Origin: JAFGHJ01 sp964606065
Lineage (GTDB): Bacteria > Hydrothermota > UBA3072
Assembly (NCBI GenBank): GCA_964606065.1
Contig: CAZSEX010000001.1
Location: 124,001-188,000, forward strand
Length of the DNA stretch: 64,000 bases
Direction of reading: 5' to 3'
A program made the position numbers and the translations under genes. Position 1 is the stretch's first letter. Every line of letters starts with the position of its first letter. Under the pieces are notes generated by a model. It was not told the DNA's origin. It did not search any database and saw only the letters and a list, made by a program, of their open reading frames with translations. Shown here one piece after another: positions 1 through 9,058 of the stretch.

Positions 1-1232
1 TTGATGATATCGACATCGCGATAAGCGGTAAAGGTAAAGATTTCGCGAAGGCGCTCGGCAAATATTTCCGTTTAAAAAAGGATTTGAATGAGTTTAGAGT
101 AACCAATCAGGATCTGAATATAGATGTGTTGGGTCTTGGCTCTACCGAGATTTTAGATGACCTCGGGAGGAGAGATTTTACCATAAACGCCATGGCATAT
201 AATCTTCTCGACAAACGTTTTATAGACCCCTTTAATGGTGTTAAAGATCTTGAGAACGGTATTATTAGGGCGGTGAGCAGAAGAAGTATAATGGAAGACA
301 GTTGTAGAATTCTCAGGGGTTTGCGTTTCAGGGCTTATCTGGGTTTCCAGATCGAGGAAAACACCGCGAATTTATTTAAAGAGTATTCGGATAAGCTCTC
401 CGAAGTTTCCCCTGAAAGGATACATTTTGAACTGACCGCATTATTTGGCGCCGACAAGACCCATCTGGCTATAGTTCCCGAAATTTTTGATAAAATATTT
501 TCCGGGTTTTTAAAAATGAAAGAAATTAAAGGGGGAAAAATTACTGACAATCTTTTAGAACATTCGATACTTACTCTTGAAAAAATGGAAACCCTTTCTG
601 AAGACTTCTCTATTTTTGGTTTCCACAAAAAGAAAATAGAAGCTTATTATTCGGGAAACAAGATGGGTCTTAAAATGTCTGCCCTGCTACATGATATAAA
701 AAAGCCCGATGCTATGGAAATAAATGGGGACGAGGTTCATTTTTACGGACATGATAAAATGGCTTCTGATTGGTTTAAAAGAATCGGAAAAGTACTGAAG
801 TTTTCCACCGAGGAGAGAGATTATATTTCTAAGTTAATTTTGCATCATATGTGGATTCATCTGCTTGCCGCCCAGGAGGAAATAACCGAGAGGGCAAAGA
901 GAAGATTATGTTTTGAGTTGGGTTCAGATGTGATAGGTTTATCTTTGCTTTCGATCGCAGATCAGGCGGCCACAACAGGGAAAATAGACCCCCATTTGGT
1001 TGAAGTTTGTAAGAGAATTATTGATTATTATTTTTCGATGAAGGATGAAGTAACAGAACCTTTACTTAGAGGTAGAGATATTATTGAAAACTTTAATTTA
1101 AGACCGGGGCCGTTGTTTGGGGAGATTTTAAGTAAAGTACAAATGGCTTACGAAGAGGGAGAAATTAAAACAAAACAAGAAGCTCTTGAATTTGTCAGGA
1201 AATACCTTGAAGGTCTTGACATAAGAGAATGA
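1..1232 (+). CDS. cca: CCA-adding tRNA nucleotidyltransferase / poly(A) polymerase family, 5' end missing
   Basis: The reading frame is open from the first bases of the window, so the start codon lies upstream; the in-frame TTG at 84 is not the real start. The first visible residues contain DDIDIAI, the metal-binding DxD strand of the class II nucleotidyltransferase fold. They are followed by the family core RRDFTINAMAYN and ILRGLRFRAYLGF, typical of bacterial CCA enzymes. An HD-type segment (ALLHDIKKP, then FYGHDK) follows in the C-terminal half, as in HD-containing CCA enzymes. The expected role is adding or repairing the 3' CCA of tRNA in the cytoplasm. A poly(A) polymerase role cannot be excluded from sequence alone. 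The next gene starts 38 bp downstream. Confidence 0.93.
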   Translation, partial: DDIDIAISGKGKDFAKALGKYFRLKKDLNEFRVTNQDLNIDVLGLGSTEILDDLGRRDFTINAMAYNLLDKRFIDPFNGVKDLENGIIRAVSRRSIMEDSCRILRGLRFRAYLGFQIEENTANLFKEYSDKLSEVSPERIHFELTALFGADKTHLAIVPEIFDKIFSGFLKMKEIKGGKITDNLLEHSILTLEKMETLSEDFSIFGFHKKKIEAYYSGNKMGLKMSALLHDIKKPDAMEINGDEVHFYGHDKMASDWFKRIGKVLKFSTEERDYISKLILHHMWIHLLAAQEEITERAKRRLCFELGSDVIGLSLLSIADQAATTGKIDPHLVEVCKRIIDYYFSMKDEVTEPLLRGRDIIENFNLRPGPLFGEILSKVQMAYEEGEIKTKQEALEFVRKYLEGLDIRE

Positions 1233-1270
1233 AAAAGTATCTTGGAATAAACGAAAGGAGGAACTATCGA

Positions 1271-1750
1271 ATGAAAATCAGGTTTATCGCAGCGACATTT
1301 ATCCTTGTTTTATTTGTATTTGTTGTTGGCTGCAAAGAAGAAAACGGATTTACCCCACCCGAAGATGGAATGGTCACAAAAAAAATGGCTGAAAACTATG
1401 TTAAAGTTTCTGTTGCTCTCACTGATCTTGCCGAGAATGAAACAGTGAAACTGGCGGAATTCAAGAAGAAACATGAGATCTCTTCCGGGATGAGCGAACT
1501 TAGTGACGAAGAGTATAGAAAAGAAAATCCCACAGTTGTAGCTGCGTGGGACTCGGTACTGAAAGAATGGAACAGAAAAAAAGATTCTGTGCACGAGGAG
1601 CTCGGTATGTCGGAAGAAGAATGGGATTGGATAGCAGGGGCTATTATATCGCATAAAAACAAGGAAATGAGAGATTTTATCCGGGAAGAATTTGATAGAA
1701 GAAAAGGAGAAGAAGACTCGCTACAGACACAACCCACAGATAGTAACTGA
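1271..1750 (+). CDS. Small predicted lipoprotein of unknown function
   Basis: 159 residues. The start at 1271 is chosen because AAAGGAGG lies at 1254-1261, about ten bases upstream, and because it gives a clean signal peptide (MKIRFIAATFILVLFVFVVG) ending in a lipobox with Cys right after. An upstream in-frame ATG at 1229 would put unnatural residues ahead of the signal. The mature part is short, very acidic and basic (many Glu and Lys), probably helical, and I recognise no domain. Its last 74 bases overlap the 3' end of uppP on the opposite strand. It is probably anchored in the inner or outer membrane. Function unknown. Confidence 0.75.
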   Translation: MKIRFIAATFILVLFVFVVGCKEENGFTPPEDGMVTKKMAENYVKVSVALTDLAENETVKLAEFKKKHEISSGMSELSDEEYRKENPTVVAAWDSVLKEWNRKKDSVHEELGMSEEEWDWIAGAIISHKNKEMRDFIREEFDRRKGEEDSLQTQPTDSN

Positions 1751-2432
1751 ACAGGTAAAGTTCCTTTTTTGTTATTACCCTGTAGAATATCCATAAAGCA
1801 AGGAGACCGGAGAGAAAAGCTGCCAGGGTTCCCGGAAGTAAGTTTAAAAAATTTTCTGCATTAGTACCAAGAATTTCAGGTATATTAATTATAAAAGCTC
1901 CCAGAAGAGCGGGAATAGCGAGGATGAATGAAAATTCGAATGCTTTTTCCCTCTTCACTCCTAAAAGCAACGCTGCGGCTACTGTGAATCCCGACCGTGA
2001 AATTCCGGGAGTCAAGGCCAGAGCCTGAGCGATTCCTATAATAAAAGCGGTTTTTAAATCAACCTCAGATTTGTTCTCTCTTGCCCTCCTGCTTATAAAA
2101 AGCATCACACCGGTTACAGAGAAAGTAAAAGTTACAAGCAGATAATTGTTAAACAGCATTTCCATTTCGTCTTTAAAAATCACACCCAGAATAGCAATAG
2201 GTATAGTTCCTACTATGACCGCGAGTATTTTTTCTTTTTTAGCGTAATCCCGGATTCTCTTTCGGAAAAATATAATTATCGCTAACAAAGTCGCGAAATG
2301 CAGAGTGACTTCCATTACTATGCCTTCGCCTTTGAAGCCGAGCCAGTATTTTAAGATAACCAGATGACCCGAACTGGATATGGGAAGAAACTCGGTTAAC
2401 CCCTGGATGATTCCTAAGAATAATTGTTTCAT
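1677..2432 (-). CDS. uppP: Undecaprenyl-diphosphatase (UppP/BacA family)
   Basis: 251 residues, the usual family length, with about eight hydrophobic segments. The two BacA signatures are present: GIIQGLTEFLPISSSGHLV near the N terminus and PGISRSGFTVAAALLLG in the middle, carrying the conserved Glu, Ser, His and Arg of the active site. The enzyme dephosphorylates undecaprenyl diphosphate so that the lipid carrier can be reused for peptidoglycan and surface polysaccharides. The start codon overlaps the stop codon of the preceding UbiA-family gene by one base, so the two are translationally coupled. The 3' end runs 74 bp into the convergent lipoprotein gene. Confidence 0.95.
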   Translation of the reverse strand: MKQLFLGIIQGLTEFLPISSSGHLVILKYWLGFKGEGIVMEVTLHFATLLAIIIFFRKRIRDYAKKEKILAVIVGTIPIAILGVIFKDEMEMLFNNYLLVTFTFSVTGVMLFISRRARENKSEVDLKTAFIIGIAQALALTPGISRSGFTVAAALLLGVKREKAFEFSFILAIPALLGAFIINIPEILGTNAENFLNLLPGTLAAFLSGLLALWIFYRVITKKELYLFSYYLWVVSVASLLLLFFYQILPG

Positions 2433-3244
2433 TAATATTTGCTTAGAATAAGCGAGATAATACCGGGTATGATTAAACTTTTTAGTATTCTCTGTGTATT
2501 GCTGAACCAGACAGGAGTAGATCTCGCCCTTTTAATCATTATAAGGACAGGTAATACGATCCCGGAAATGGCGCAAGCTGCGAAAAGTTTGCCGAATATA
2601 AAAGAACTAAAAATTATCCATAAAATCAGAATCCACAATATAAAAACCACTAATTGACGGGTACGTCTTATCCCGAAGGCGACAGGGAAAGTTCGCAATC
2701 CCGCCTTTCTATCCCCTATAAGATCTTCCCCGTCTTTCAGAATTTCTCTCGGTAGACTTATCAAAAAAATCAGGGAAGAGGGCAGTATCGAGTTTTTTAA
2801 ATTTAGGAAGGCAGCAGAGGCTAAAGCTCCGACTATTATGGTAAGAGAAAGCAATAAAGATACGGCTATATTTCCGATTAGAGGAAGCCTCTTAAGAAAG
2901 GGAGTGTATATAACAAGAGTAAATGTAGCCGCAAGACCGATTTTCAATAGATTAAAATCTATGATAGTCAGTAAAATGTTTCCTATAACAAAAAGAGAGC
3001 CTGAAATCAGTAACGCTTGTTTTTTATTAAGTTTTCCGGCCGGTATTAACCTCTCCGGTCTATTTACTTCATCTGTTTGAATGTCATAATAATCGTTTAT
3101 CAGGTTTCCGGCTATGGTAATAATTACGACTGCTAAAGCGGCAAGATAGACGTGAATCCCGATTAAAGCCGGGGTAAGAAAACCTCCCAGAATCACAACT
3201 CCCCCGGCGGTTAATGCGTTTAAAATTCTCATTTCTTTAGCCAC
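2432..3244 (-). CDS. UbiA-family membrane prenyltransferase
   Basis: 270 residues with eight or nine predicted membrane segments. The first Asp-rich motif NDYYDIQTDEVNRPERLIPAG (two Asp clusters plus the RP.R.I..G tail) and a second region DGEDLIGDRKAGLRTFP match UbiA prenyltransferases. These transfer a polyprenyl chain to an aromatic or glycerol-phosphate acceptor. The NRPERPI-like tail is common in the group annotated as geranylgeranylglycerol-phosphate geranylgeranyltransferase, but substrate cannot be fixed from sequence: quinone, menaquinone, heme O or an ether lipid are all possible. It is coupled to uppP by a one-base overlap and lies 71 bp downstream of metG. Confidence 0.85.
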   Translation of the reverse strand: MAKEMRILNALTAGGVVILGGFLTPALIGIHVYLAALAVVIITIAGNLINDYYDIQTDEVNRPERLIPAGKLNKKQALLISGSLFVIGNILLTIIDFNLLKIGLAATFTLVIYTPFLKRLPLIGNIAVSLLLSLTIIVGALASAAFLNLKNSILPSSLIFLISLPREILKDGEDLIGDRKAGLRTFPVAFGIRRTRQLVVFILWILILWIIFSSFIFGKLFAACAISGIVLPVLIMIKRARSTPVWFSNTQRILKSLIIPGIISLILSKY

Positions 3245-3315
3245 GCTCTGCTTTTACTTGCCCTATTAAGGGGTGAATAATATCTCTGTGCCCCGTGTTT
3301 ATTGTTTTTCAATTC

Positions 3316-5310
3316 TTATGATACTTTCGAGCCTGCAGGGACATCTTCGTCGGGGCTGATAATCGAAATTTTATCGCCGCTGCTCGCGGCGAGAAGCATC
3401 CCTTCTGATTTAACTCCCCTTATTGTAGCAGGTTCTAAATTTGTTGTAACCACTATTCTCTTATTTATCAATTCTTCAGGAGAGTACTGCTGTTTTATTC
3501 CTGCTACTATGACGCGTTTTTCTCCTGTGTCGACGGTAAGTTTGTAAAGCTTGTCTGCTCCCTCAATATCTTCGACTTTTTCGATCATTCCTACTTTTAA
3601 ACCCATCTGTGCGAAATCATCTATTGTAACGTGAGTCATTTTTAACCTCCTTAACTGTTTTTCTATGTCATCATCCTCGATTTTTTTGAAAAGCGGTTCG
3701 ATTTCTCCGATTTTGTGATTTTCGGGTATTTCGATTTCCTTAAGGTGCCCCCATTCTTTTTCCTTTAGATTTAATAAAGAAAAAATTTTCTGCGCGCTAA
3801 AAGGTATAAAAAGTTTCCCTATTGTACCCAGCACATGAATTAAGTGAGAGCATAAGTAAATCGTGGTAGCCGTTCGTTCCGGATTTTTTTTTCTGCTTTC
3901 CCAGGGTTTCATTCGGTCGTAATACCTGTTACCAATTGTACTGGTTTCCATTAATAGTCTTATAGCCTTTCTAAAGTTAAATTTCGAAAGAGAATCATCG
4001 ATTTTATCTATTAAAGAATTTACTTTCGATAGTAATTCTTTGTCTTTTCCGGAAAACTCTTCTGGTTTGGGTATTACGCCTTTATTATATTTGCCAATGA
4101 ATTTGAGCGTCCTGTTTACGAAGTTCCCCAGATTATTTATAAGCTCCTGGTTAACCCTTTCCTGGAATTCTTTCCACTTGAATTCCGAATCTCTTGTTTC
4201 TGGCATTATGCTGCATAAGTAATATCTCAGGAAGTCGGGTTCAAAATCTTCAAGATATTCATGCAACCATATAGCCCAATTTCTGCTTGTGGAAATTTGT
4301 CTGCCTTCGAGATTCAAATATTCGTTTGCCGGTATTTCATCCGGCAGAGTAAATTTTTTCGTACCCATGATTATAGCTGGCCATATTATACCGTGAAAAA
4401 CAATATTGTCCTTTCCGATAAAATGGATCAAAGTTGTTTTCGGATCCTGCCAGTAGTCTTTCCATCTATTCGGTTGTCCTATTTTCTCCGCCCATTCGAC
4501 TGTTGAAGATATGTATCCGAGGGGTGCATCGAACCATACATAGAGGACTTTATCCTTTGGAGCCTCATCCAGGGGGACCGGTACACCCCAATTCAGGTCT
4601 CTTGTTATGGCTCGAGGACGAAGTCCCTCACTAAGCCAGCCTTTGAGGTAACTCTTTACCGTTTTTCTCCAGTTCTTTTTTTCTATCCAATCTTCCAATT
4701 GGTCCTGAAATTTATCGAGAAGAAGATACCAGTGTCTGGTTTCTTTTTTTATAGGTTTACTCCCGCATAATTTACATCTTGGATTTATCAGTTGATCCGC
4801 TTCCAGCCAGCTGCCGCATGAATCGCAGGAATCGCCCCTTGCTTCCTCAAATCCGCAGTAGGGACAGGTTCCTTCTACGTATCTGTCGGGAAGAAATTTC
4901 TTGCAATTTTCACAGTAAAATTCTTTGCTTGTTTTTGCTTCTATATAGCTATTTTCGTATAATTCGAGAAAAATTTTTTGAGATAAATCATGATGGATTT
5001 TTCTTGAAGTTCCCGAGAAATTGTCAAATTGGATTCCCATGTTATTCAGTGATTCTTTTATAATTTTATGATAACGATTTACCAATTCTTGTGGAGCAAT
5101 TCCTTCCTTTTCCGCGGAAATGGTTATAGGTACTCCGTTTTCGTCCGTTCCGCAGATATAAATTACATCTTCTTTTTTTTCCCTTAAAAAACGGGTATAA
5201 ATATCCGCGGGAAGGTAAACGCCGGCGAGGTGTCCTATGTGTACCGGTCCGTTCGCATAAGGTAAGGCTCCTGTTACTATTATTTTCCTTTTTTCTTTAC
5301 TCTGATCCAA
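3316..5310 (-). CDS. metG: Methionyl-tRNA synthetase with C-terminal tRNA-binding domain
   Basis: 664 residues. Visible parts in order: the HIGH motif in PYANGPVHIGHLAGVYL; a double zinc-binding insert with four CxxC pairs (CENC, CPYC, CDSC, CKLC); the helix-bundle anticodon domain; and a C-terminal EMAP/Trbp111-type OB domain of about 100 residues (VGMIEKVEDIEGADKLYKL...). The class I KMSKS loop is the variant QISTSRN, lacking the usual first Lys; I recall an ISTSRN form in Bacteroidetes-type MetRS. It charges tRNA-Met. The start overlaps the end of ricT by 31 bp; the order holB-ricT-metG is a conserved housekeeping block. Confidence 0.97.
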   Translation of the reverse strand: MDQSKEKRKIIVTGALPYANGPVHIGHLAGVYLPADIYTRFLREKKEDVIYICGTDENGVPITISAEKEGIAPQELVNRYHKIIKESLNNMGIQFDNFSGTSRKIHHDLSQKIFLELYENSYIEAKTSKEFYCENCKKFLPDRYVEGTCPYCGFEEARGDSCDSCGSWLEADQLINPRCKLCGSKPIKKETRHWYLLLDKFQDQLEDWIEKKNWRKTVKSYLKGWLSEGLRPRAITRDLNWGVPVPLDEAPKDKVLYVWFDAPLGYISSTVEWAEKIGQPNRWKDYWQDPKTTLIHFIGKDNIVFHGIIWPAIIMGTKKFTLPDEIPANEYLNLEGRQISTSRNWAIWLHEYLEDFEPDFLRYYLCSIMPETRDSEFKWKEFQERVNQELINNLGNFVNRTLKFIGKYNKGVIPKPEEFSGKDKELLSKVNSLIDKIDDSLSKFNFRKAIRLLMETSTIGNRYYDRMKPWESRKKNPERTATTIYLCSHLIHVLGTIGKLFIPFSAQKIFSLLNLKEKEWGHLKEIEIPENHKIGEIEPLFKKIEDDDIEKQLRRLKMTHVTIDDFAQMGLKVGMIEKVEDIEGADKLYKLTVDTGEKRVIVAGIKQQYSPEELINKRIVVTTNLEPATIRGVKSEGMLLAASSGDKISIISPDEDVPAGSKVS

Positions 5311-6083
5311 GAATTACCTTTTCTTTTGATTTCCTCAAAAGAGATTTCTTCCTGTGTTTCATCTGGGTTTGAAACGGTTACGATACCTGTCAACATATTT
5401 CTATGAAGAACCTGACTGTTTCCTTTATCCGTTTTTATTACCTCGTTTCTTTCAGGGAAATTTTTACTAATTTCCCTGTAAAAATCATGTTCGTACTGCA
5501 AACAGCAGAGCAATCTTCCGCATAGACCGGAAATTTTCGAAGGGCTGATGTAAATATCCTGTTCTCTCGCCGCCTCGAGTTTTACTCTTGGTTTTTCAGA
5601 AAGAAAAGTATTGCAGCAAAGAGGCTTTCCGCATAACCCCAATCCGCCTAAAAATCCGGCATAATCTCTGACTCCAATGTGACGCAATTCAATTATACAG
5701 TTAAACTTACTTTTTAAGTCCTTAACAAGTTCTCTGAAGTCTATTCTCTTGTCTGCAAGGAAATAGAATTTATATCTTTTACCATCCCATTCCTTATTGG
5801 TTCCCACCACTTTCATGTCAAGCTTATGTTCCTTTACTCTTTTTTTGCAGAAATCGAGCGCCTTTTCTTCGTCTTTTAAAATTTGATTTAATTTCTCTTT
5901 TTCGCTGTCATAAATGAGGTGAAGTACTTTTCCTTCCGGTTCCAGTTTATGACGTATTTCATCTCCAGCTTTTCCCGCGAAACGTTCGTTTTTTATTTCG
6001 CAAAGGATGTACTCTCCTTTTTTGAGTGTAAACTCGGATTCCATGGGATATTTTATGCCGTGAAATCGTACAAAATACAACAT
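5280..6083 (-). CDS. ricT: PSP1-domain protein RicT (YaaT)
   Basis: 267 residues. The PSP1 C-terminal domain is identified by its conserved cysteine clusters CGKPLCCNTFL and SGLCGRLLCCLQYE (about residues 145-190). In Bacillus, RicT (YaaT) works with RicA and RicF in a complex that carries two [4Fe-4S] clusters and controls RNase Y-dependent mRNA maturation and phosphorelay. In Gram-negative lineages the gene is conserved but its role is less clear. Position between holB and metG, with one-base overlap to holB and 31-base overlap to metG, is the conserved arrangement. Confidence 0.92.
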   Translation of the reverse strand: MLYFVRFHGIKYPMESEFTLKKGEYILCEIKNERFAGKAGDEIRHKLEPEGKVLHLIYDSEKEKLNQILKDEEKALDFCKKRVKEHKLDMKVVGTNKEWDGKRYKFYFLADKRIDFRELVKDLKSKFNCIIELRHIGVRDYAGFLGGLGLCGKPLCCNTFLSEKPRVKLEAAREQDIYISPSKISGLCGRLLCCLQYEHDFYREISKNFPERNEVIKTDKGNSQVLHRNMLTGIVTVSNPDETQEEISFEEIKRKGNSWIRVKKKGK

Positions 6084-6970
6084 CAGAAATTTAACAAAAG
6101 GTAAAAGATTATTTTTTCTGCGTTAATATTCGAGTAGTAGTACCTGTATGAATTTTTCAAAAAACCGAGTGCACTCCAGGCTCTATTAAATGGGATTTCA
6201 TTATTTTTGTATTTGTCTTCGATTTTTTTCTGTAAATATTGTAATAGAAATTCTATTTTCCATTCTTTTTTTATTATCTGGGACCAGTTATATAGACGTA
6301 ATTTCGGGGGTAGAGAAAAAAATATTTTTTCTAATTTTTCTTCTAATTCCTTTTGGGAGTTCAAAAACAGGGTTTCCTCGATTCCTCTTCCGAAGCGTTC
6401 AAGGGATTCGTTTCTGAAAATTTCCTTCTGCAGCTCGACAGTTAAAGGGCTAAATCTTACCAGCTGGCTTCGGGATAAGATTGTTTCAGGCAGAAGTTTT
6501 TTTTCTGTAGTTATAAGAATAAAAATGACTTTCGACGGCGGTTCTTCGAGAATTTTCAAAAAAGCATTAAATCCTTCGTTTGTTATCCTGTCGGATTGGA
6601 CAATTATAACGATTTTCCATTCGTTTTCCATTGGAGTAACGTATGTATAATCCTGCAATTTCCTTACCGTATCGATTGATATACTGCCTTTTTTCTGTCT
6701 GATTTTATAATATTCTTTATTTCTTCTCATATTCATTATTTCTTTTTTTTCAAAATCTTCAAATTCGGGAAGTACGACTAAAAGATCCGGGTGAGTATCT
6801 TTGAATACTTTATTTTTATCTTTAAGTATTTCTGCCGAAAAATTCAATGCCATGGATAGTTTTCCTACCCCGGGAGGTCCATAAAACAGAAAGGTGGATG
6901 GAAAATTCCCCTTCTTTAGTATGGAGGATAGAATTCTCTTGGGGATTTCCTGACCTTTTATTTCTTCCAT
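6083..6970 (-). CDS. holB: DNA polymerase III delta' subunit (clamp-loader AAA+ ATPase)
   Basis: 295 residues. An N-terminal P-loop FYGPPGVGKLSMAL is followed by a strand-sensor region IVQSDRITNEGFNAFLKILEEPP, diagnostic for delta' and tau/gamma. The arginine-finger SRC motif reads SRS here (ETILSRSQLVRF), so the Cys is replaced but the Arg is kept. There is no Cys4 zinc module between the Walker motifs, unlike tau/gamma. It is predicted to be the stator subunit of the clamp loader. It overlaps ricT by one base and follows the EnvC-like gene after 4 bp, so the genes form one transcription unit. Confidence 0.9.
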   Translation of the reverse strand: MEEIKGQEIPKRILSSILKKGNFPSTFLFYGPPGVGKLSMALNFSAEILKDKNKVFKDTHPDLLVVLPEFEDFEKKEIMNMRRNKEYYKIRQKKGSISIDTVRKLQDYTYVTPMENEWKIVIIVQSDRITNEGFNAFLKILEEPPSKVIFILITTEKKLLPETILSRSQLVRFSPLTVELQKEIFRNESLERFGRGIEETLFLNSQKELEEKLEKIFFSLPPKLRLYNWSQIIKKEWKIEFLLQYLQKKIEDKYKNNEIPFNRAWSALGFLKNSYRYYYSNINAEKIIFYLLLNF

Positions 6971-6974
6971 ATAT

Positions 6975-8078
6975 CTATAAATTTATATAATTAAACGGAT
7001 TAACCGCAACGCCATTTTTCCTTATTTCAAAGTGAAGGGTTGGGGTTTTTACAGAGCCGGTTTGTCCTACTTTACCTATAACATCGCCTGCCTGAACCTC
7101 TGTTCCGTCTTCCACTGTAGCGGAAGCGAGATGACTGTACAGGGTTACCAATCCTTCTCCATGTTGTATTAAAATTAACTTACCGTAACCAAGAAAATTG
7201 TCGCTGTAGACAACTTTACCCGGCGCCACTGCTTCTACATCGGTCCCCCAAGGTGTTTCTATATCTATTCCCCTGTTTATGGTTACTGTTCCGTATCTTT
7301 CCTCTATTTTTCTTCCGAAATATCCGGTTACAAAACCGTCTACAGGCAGTTTGATTATTTTTTCGGCAAAAAATTTGCTTCCCGGAGCTTTTTCCTGTTT
7401 GGAGAGACTTCTTATTAACTTTTCCAGGTCTTCCATCGCTTTTTCCATTTCTTTAGACATCGCCACGGCCTTTTTGCTCTCTCCTTCGATTTCGTTCAAA
7501 TACTCGTTTTTTTCCTTTTTTGTCCTTGCTAACGCGATTTCTTGATTTTTTACCTCGTCTAATATTTCATCCAGAATTTTCGCTTTTCCTTCGATTCTTT
7601 CTTTTTGCAATTTAAGCCGTTCTTCTAACCGTTCTATTTCCTCAAGAACTCTTTTATCCTGATCCGCAATTATGGTAAGGAATTTTATTCTTTTGAGCGC
7701 GTCGGAAAAAGAATATGAGAGCAGTACAACTTCAATAGGATGCAAGGGTCCATGTATATATATTTCTTTAATCCTGTTGCTTAATACTTCTCTTTTTTCT
7801 TGAAGTCTATAATGTATTTCGTTCATAAGAAGTTCAATGTTCTTTTTTTCTTCATTTGTTATTTCCTTTTTTCTCTTAAGCGCATTAATGAGTTCGGTGT
7901 ATAAGGTTATTTCTTTATCAAGTTCCTGGATATTTTTTAAAATACCGGTTTTTTCAAATCTCAACTCGGCTATTTTTTCTTTTTGTTCCTTTAGTTGTTG
8001 CCGGAGAATTTTTAATCTTTCTTCCGGAGATTTTACTTCAGCCGAAAGAAGCGCCAATAAAACAAGAAAACAACCCAA
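6975..8078 (-). CDS. EnvC-like coiled-coil protein with degenerate LytM (M23) domain
   Basis: 367 residues from a TTG start; no other in-frame ATG, GTG or TTG exists between this TTG and the upstream stop. The N terminus is a short hydrophobic signal without basic residues (MGCFLVLLALLSAEV). Residues about 20-235 are long Lys/Glu-rich coiled coil, and the last about 120 are a LytM domain. Two zinc ligands are lost: the HxxxD motif is N268-R-G-I-D and the first His of HLH is Thr347 (TLHFEI). This is the pattern of EnvC and NlpD, which do not cut peptidoglycan but activate amidases at the septum. The TTG sits 4 bases after the stop of a possible small gene, consistent with translational coupling. 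Confidence 0.85.
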   Translation of the reverse strand: MGCFLVLLALLSAEVKSPEERLKILRQQLKEQKEKIAELRFEKTGILKNIQELDKEITLYTELINALKRKKEITNEEKKNIELLMNEIHYRLQEKREVLSNRIKEIYIHGPLHPIEVVLLSYSFSDALKRIKFLTIIADQDKRVLEEIERLEERLKLQKERIEGKAKILDEILDEVKNQEIALARTKKEKNEYLNEIEGESKKAVAMSKEMEKAMEDLEKLIRSLSKQEKAPGSKFFAEKIIKLPVDGFVTGYFGRKIEERYGTVTINRGIDIETPWGTDVEAVAPGKVVYSDNFLGYGKLILIQHGEGLVTLYSHLASATVEDGTEVQAGDVIGKVGQTGSVKTPTLHFEIRKNGVAVNPFNYINL

Positions 8079-8082
8079 GATT

Positions 8083-8217
8083 TTACCCCAACAGTTTTCT
8101 GTCGGTTTTAAGAGAGCTTTCCGGTATTTTATTCTCTTTTTTAAACGATAAAAAGATTCTTTTCTTCAGGAGCAGAATAATACCGAAAAGGAAAACCAAA
8201 AAACTTCTTCTATTCAT
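8083..8217 (-). CDS. Possible 44-residue membrane peptide between era and the EnvC-like gene
   Basis: ATG at 8217 overlaps the last codon and stop of era (ATGAATAG), and the TAA at 8083-8085 is 4 bases ahead of the TTG start of the next gene. The peptide begins MNRRSFLVFLFGIILLL, a positively charged N terminus followed by one hydrophobic helix, then a basic tail rich in Lys and Arg. The tight coupling on both sides and the sensible membrane topology suggest a real small protein or at least a translated coupling leader. With only 44 codons and no homologue I can name, it could be a chance frame. Confidence 0.4.
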   Translation of the reverse strand: MNRRSFLVFLFGIILLLKKRIFLSFKKENKIPESSLKTDRKLLG

Positions 8218-9058
8218 AATAGCCTAACCTTTTTACTTCTTCTTTTACTTTTCTCCAGTTTTTTCTAACTGCAACTCTGGTATTCATATATACCTGTCTT
8301 CCAAGGAATTTTTCAATGTTCTTACGCGCCTCGCTCACCACTTTTTTTAATTTTTGTCCTCCTTTTCCGATTATAATACCTTTCTGTGATTCTTTTTCAA
8401 CAAAAATTTTTATGTCTATTATGTTATCTTCCATATTCTCCACTTTAACAGCTACAGCGTATGGTATTTCCTGAGAATATTCTTCAAGAACCTTTTCTCT
8501 CACGAATTCCTCGATGAAGAACCTCTCCGGTCTGTCGGATAAGTAATCCTCGGGATAAAATGGTTCTCCCTGGGGTAAGTATTCCTGAAGAGCAGGTATT
8601 ATTTTATCGGCATTGTCACCCCGTAACGCAGAAATGGTGAAAACCTTAGTAAAAGATTTTAAATCAATATCTTGTATCAATTTACCGAGGTCGTCCTCTG
8701 AAATTAAATCGATCTTATTAACAATCATGAAAACCGGTTTATCTACTTTGGAAGGTAAGTCTATTTCTTTCGGGATTTCGCGATGATCTATCATCAGCAT
8801 TATGACGTCAGAATCTTCTACGGCAAATTCGATTTGCTGCTGCATTGCCTTTTCCATTTCATTTCCGGGTTTAAATTGTCCCGGAGTATCCATAAAAATG
8901 ATTTGATTCCGGTCTTCGGTCCATATCCCGAAGATTTTATTCCGCGTCGTTTGAGGTTTTGGGGTAACAATAGACAGACTACTGCCTGTAAGGCGATTCA
9001 TTAAAGTAGACTTACCTACATTGGGTTTACCGATTATTGAAACATAACCTGCTTTCAT
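8210..9058 (-). CDS. era: GTPase Era
   Basis: 282 residues from the ATG at 9058 (MKAGYVSIIGKPNVGKST); an open frame continues upstream to 9181 but that stretch is repeat sequence and not Era-like. G1 is GKPNVGKST, G2 lies in the SIVTPKPQTTRN segment, G3 is DTPG, G4 is NKID and G5 is in TISALRGDN. The C-terminal KH domain carries the expected IIGKGGQKLK loop. Era binds the 3' end of 16S rRNA and acts in small-subunit maturation. Its end overlaps a possible 44-codon ORF by 8 bases. Confidence 0.97.
   Translation of the reverse strand: MKAGYVSIIGKPNVGKSTLMNRLTGSSLSIVTPKPQTTRNKIFGIWTEDRNQIIFMDTPGQFKPGNEMEKAMQQQIEFAVEDSDVIMLMIDHREIPKEIDLPSKVDKPVFMIVNKIDLISEDDLGKLIQDIDLKSFTKVFTISALRGDNADKIIPALQEYLPQGEPFYPEDYLSDRPERFFIEEFVREKVLEEYSQEIPYAVAVKVENMEDNIIDIKIFVEKESQKGIIIGKGGQKLKKVVSEARKNIEKFLGRQVYMNTRVAVRKNWRKVKEEVKRLGYYE

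Noticed and set aside
84..90. TTG at 84 as start of the CCA-adding enzyme
   Set aside because: The frame is open upstream and encodes the nucleotidyltransferase DxD motif, so the gene is merely cut by the window edge.
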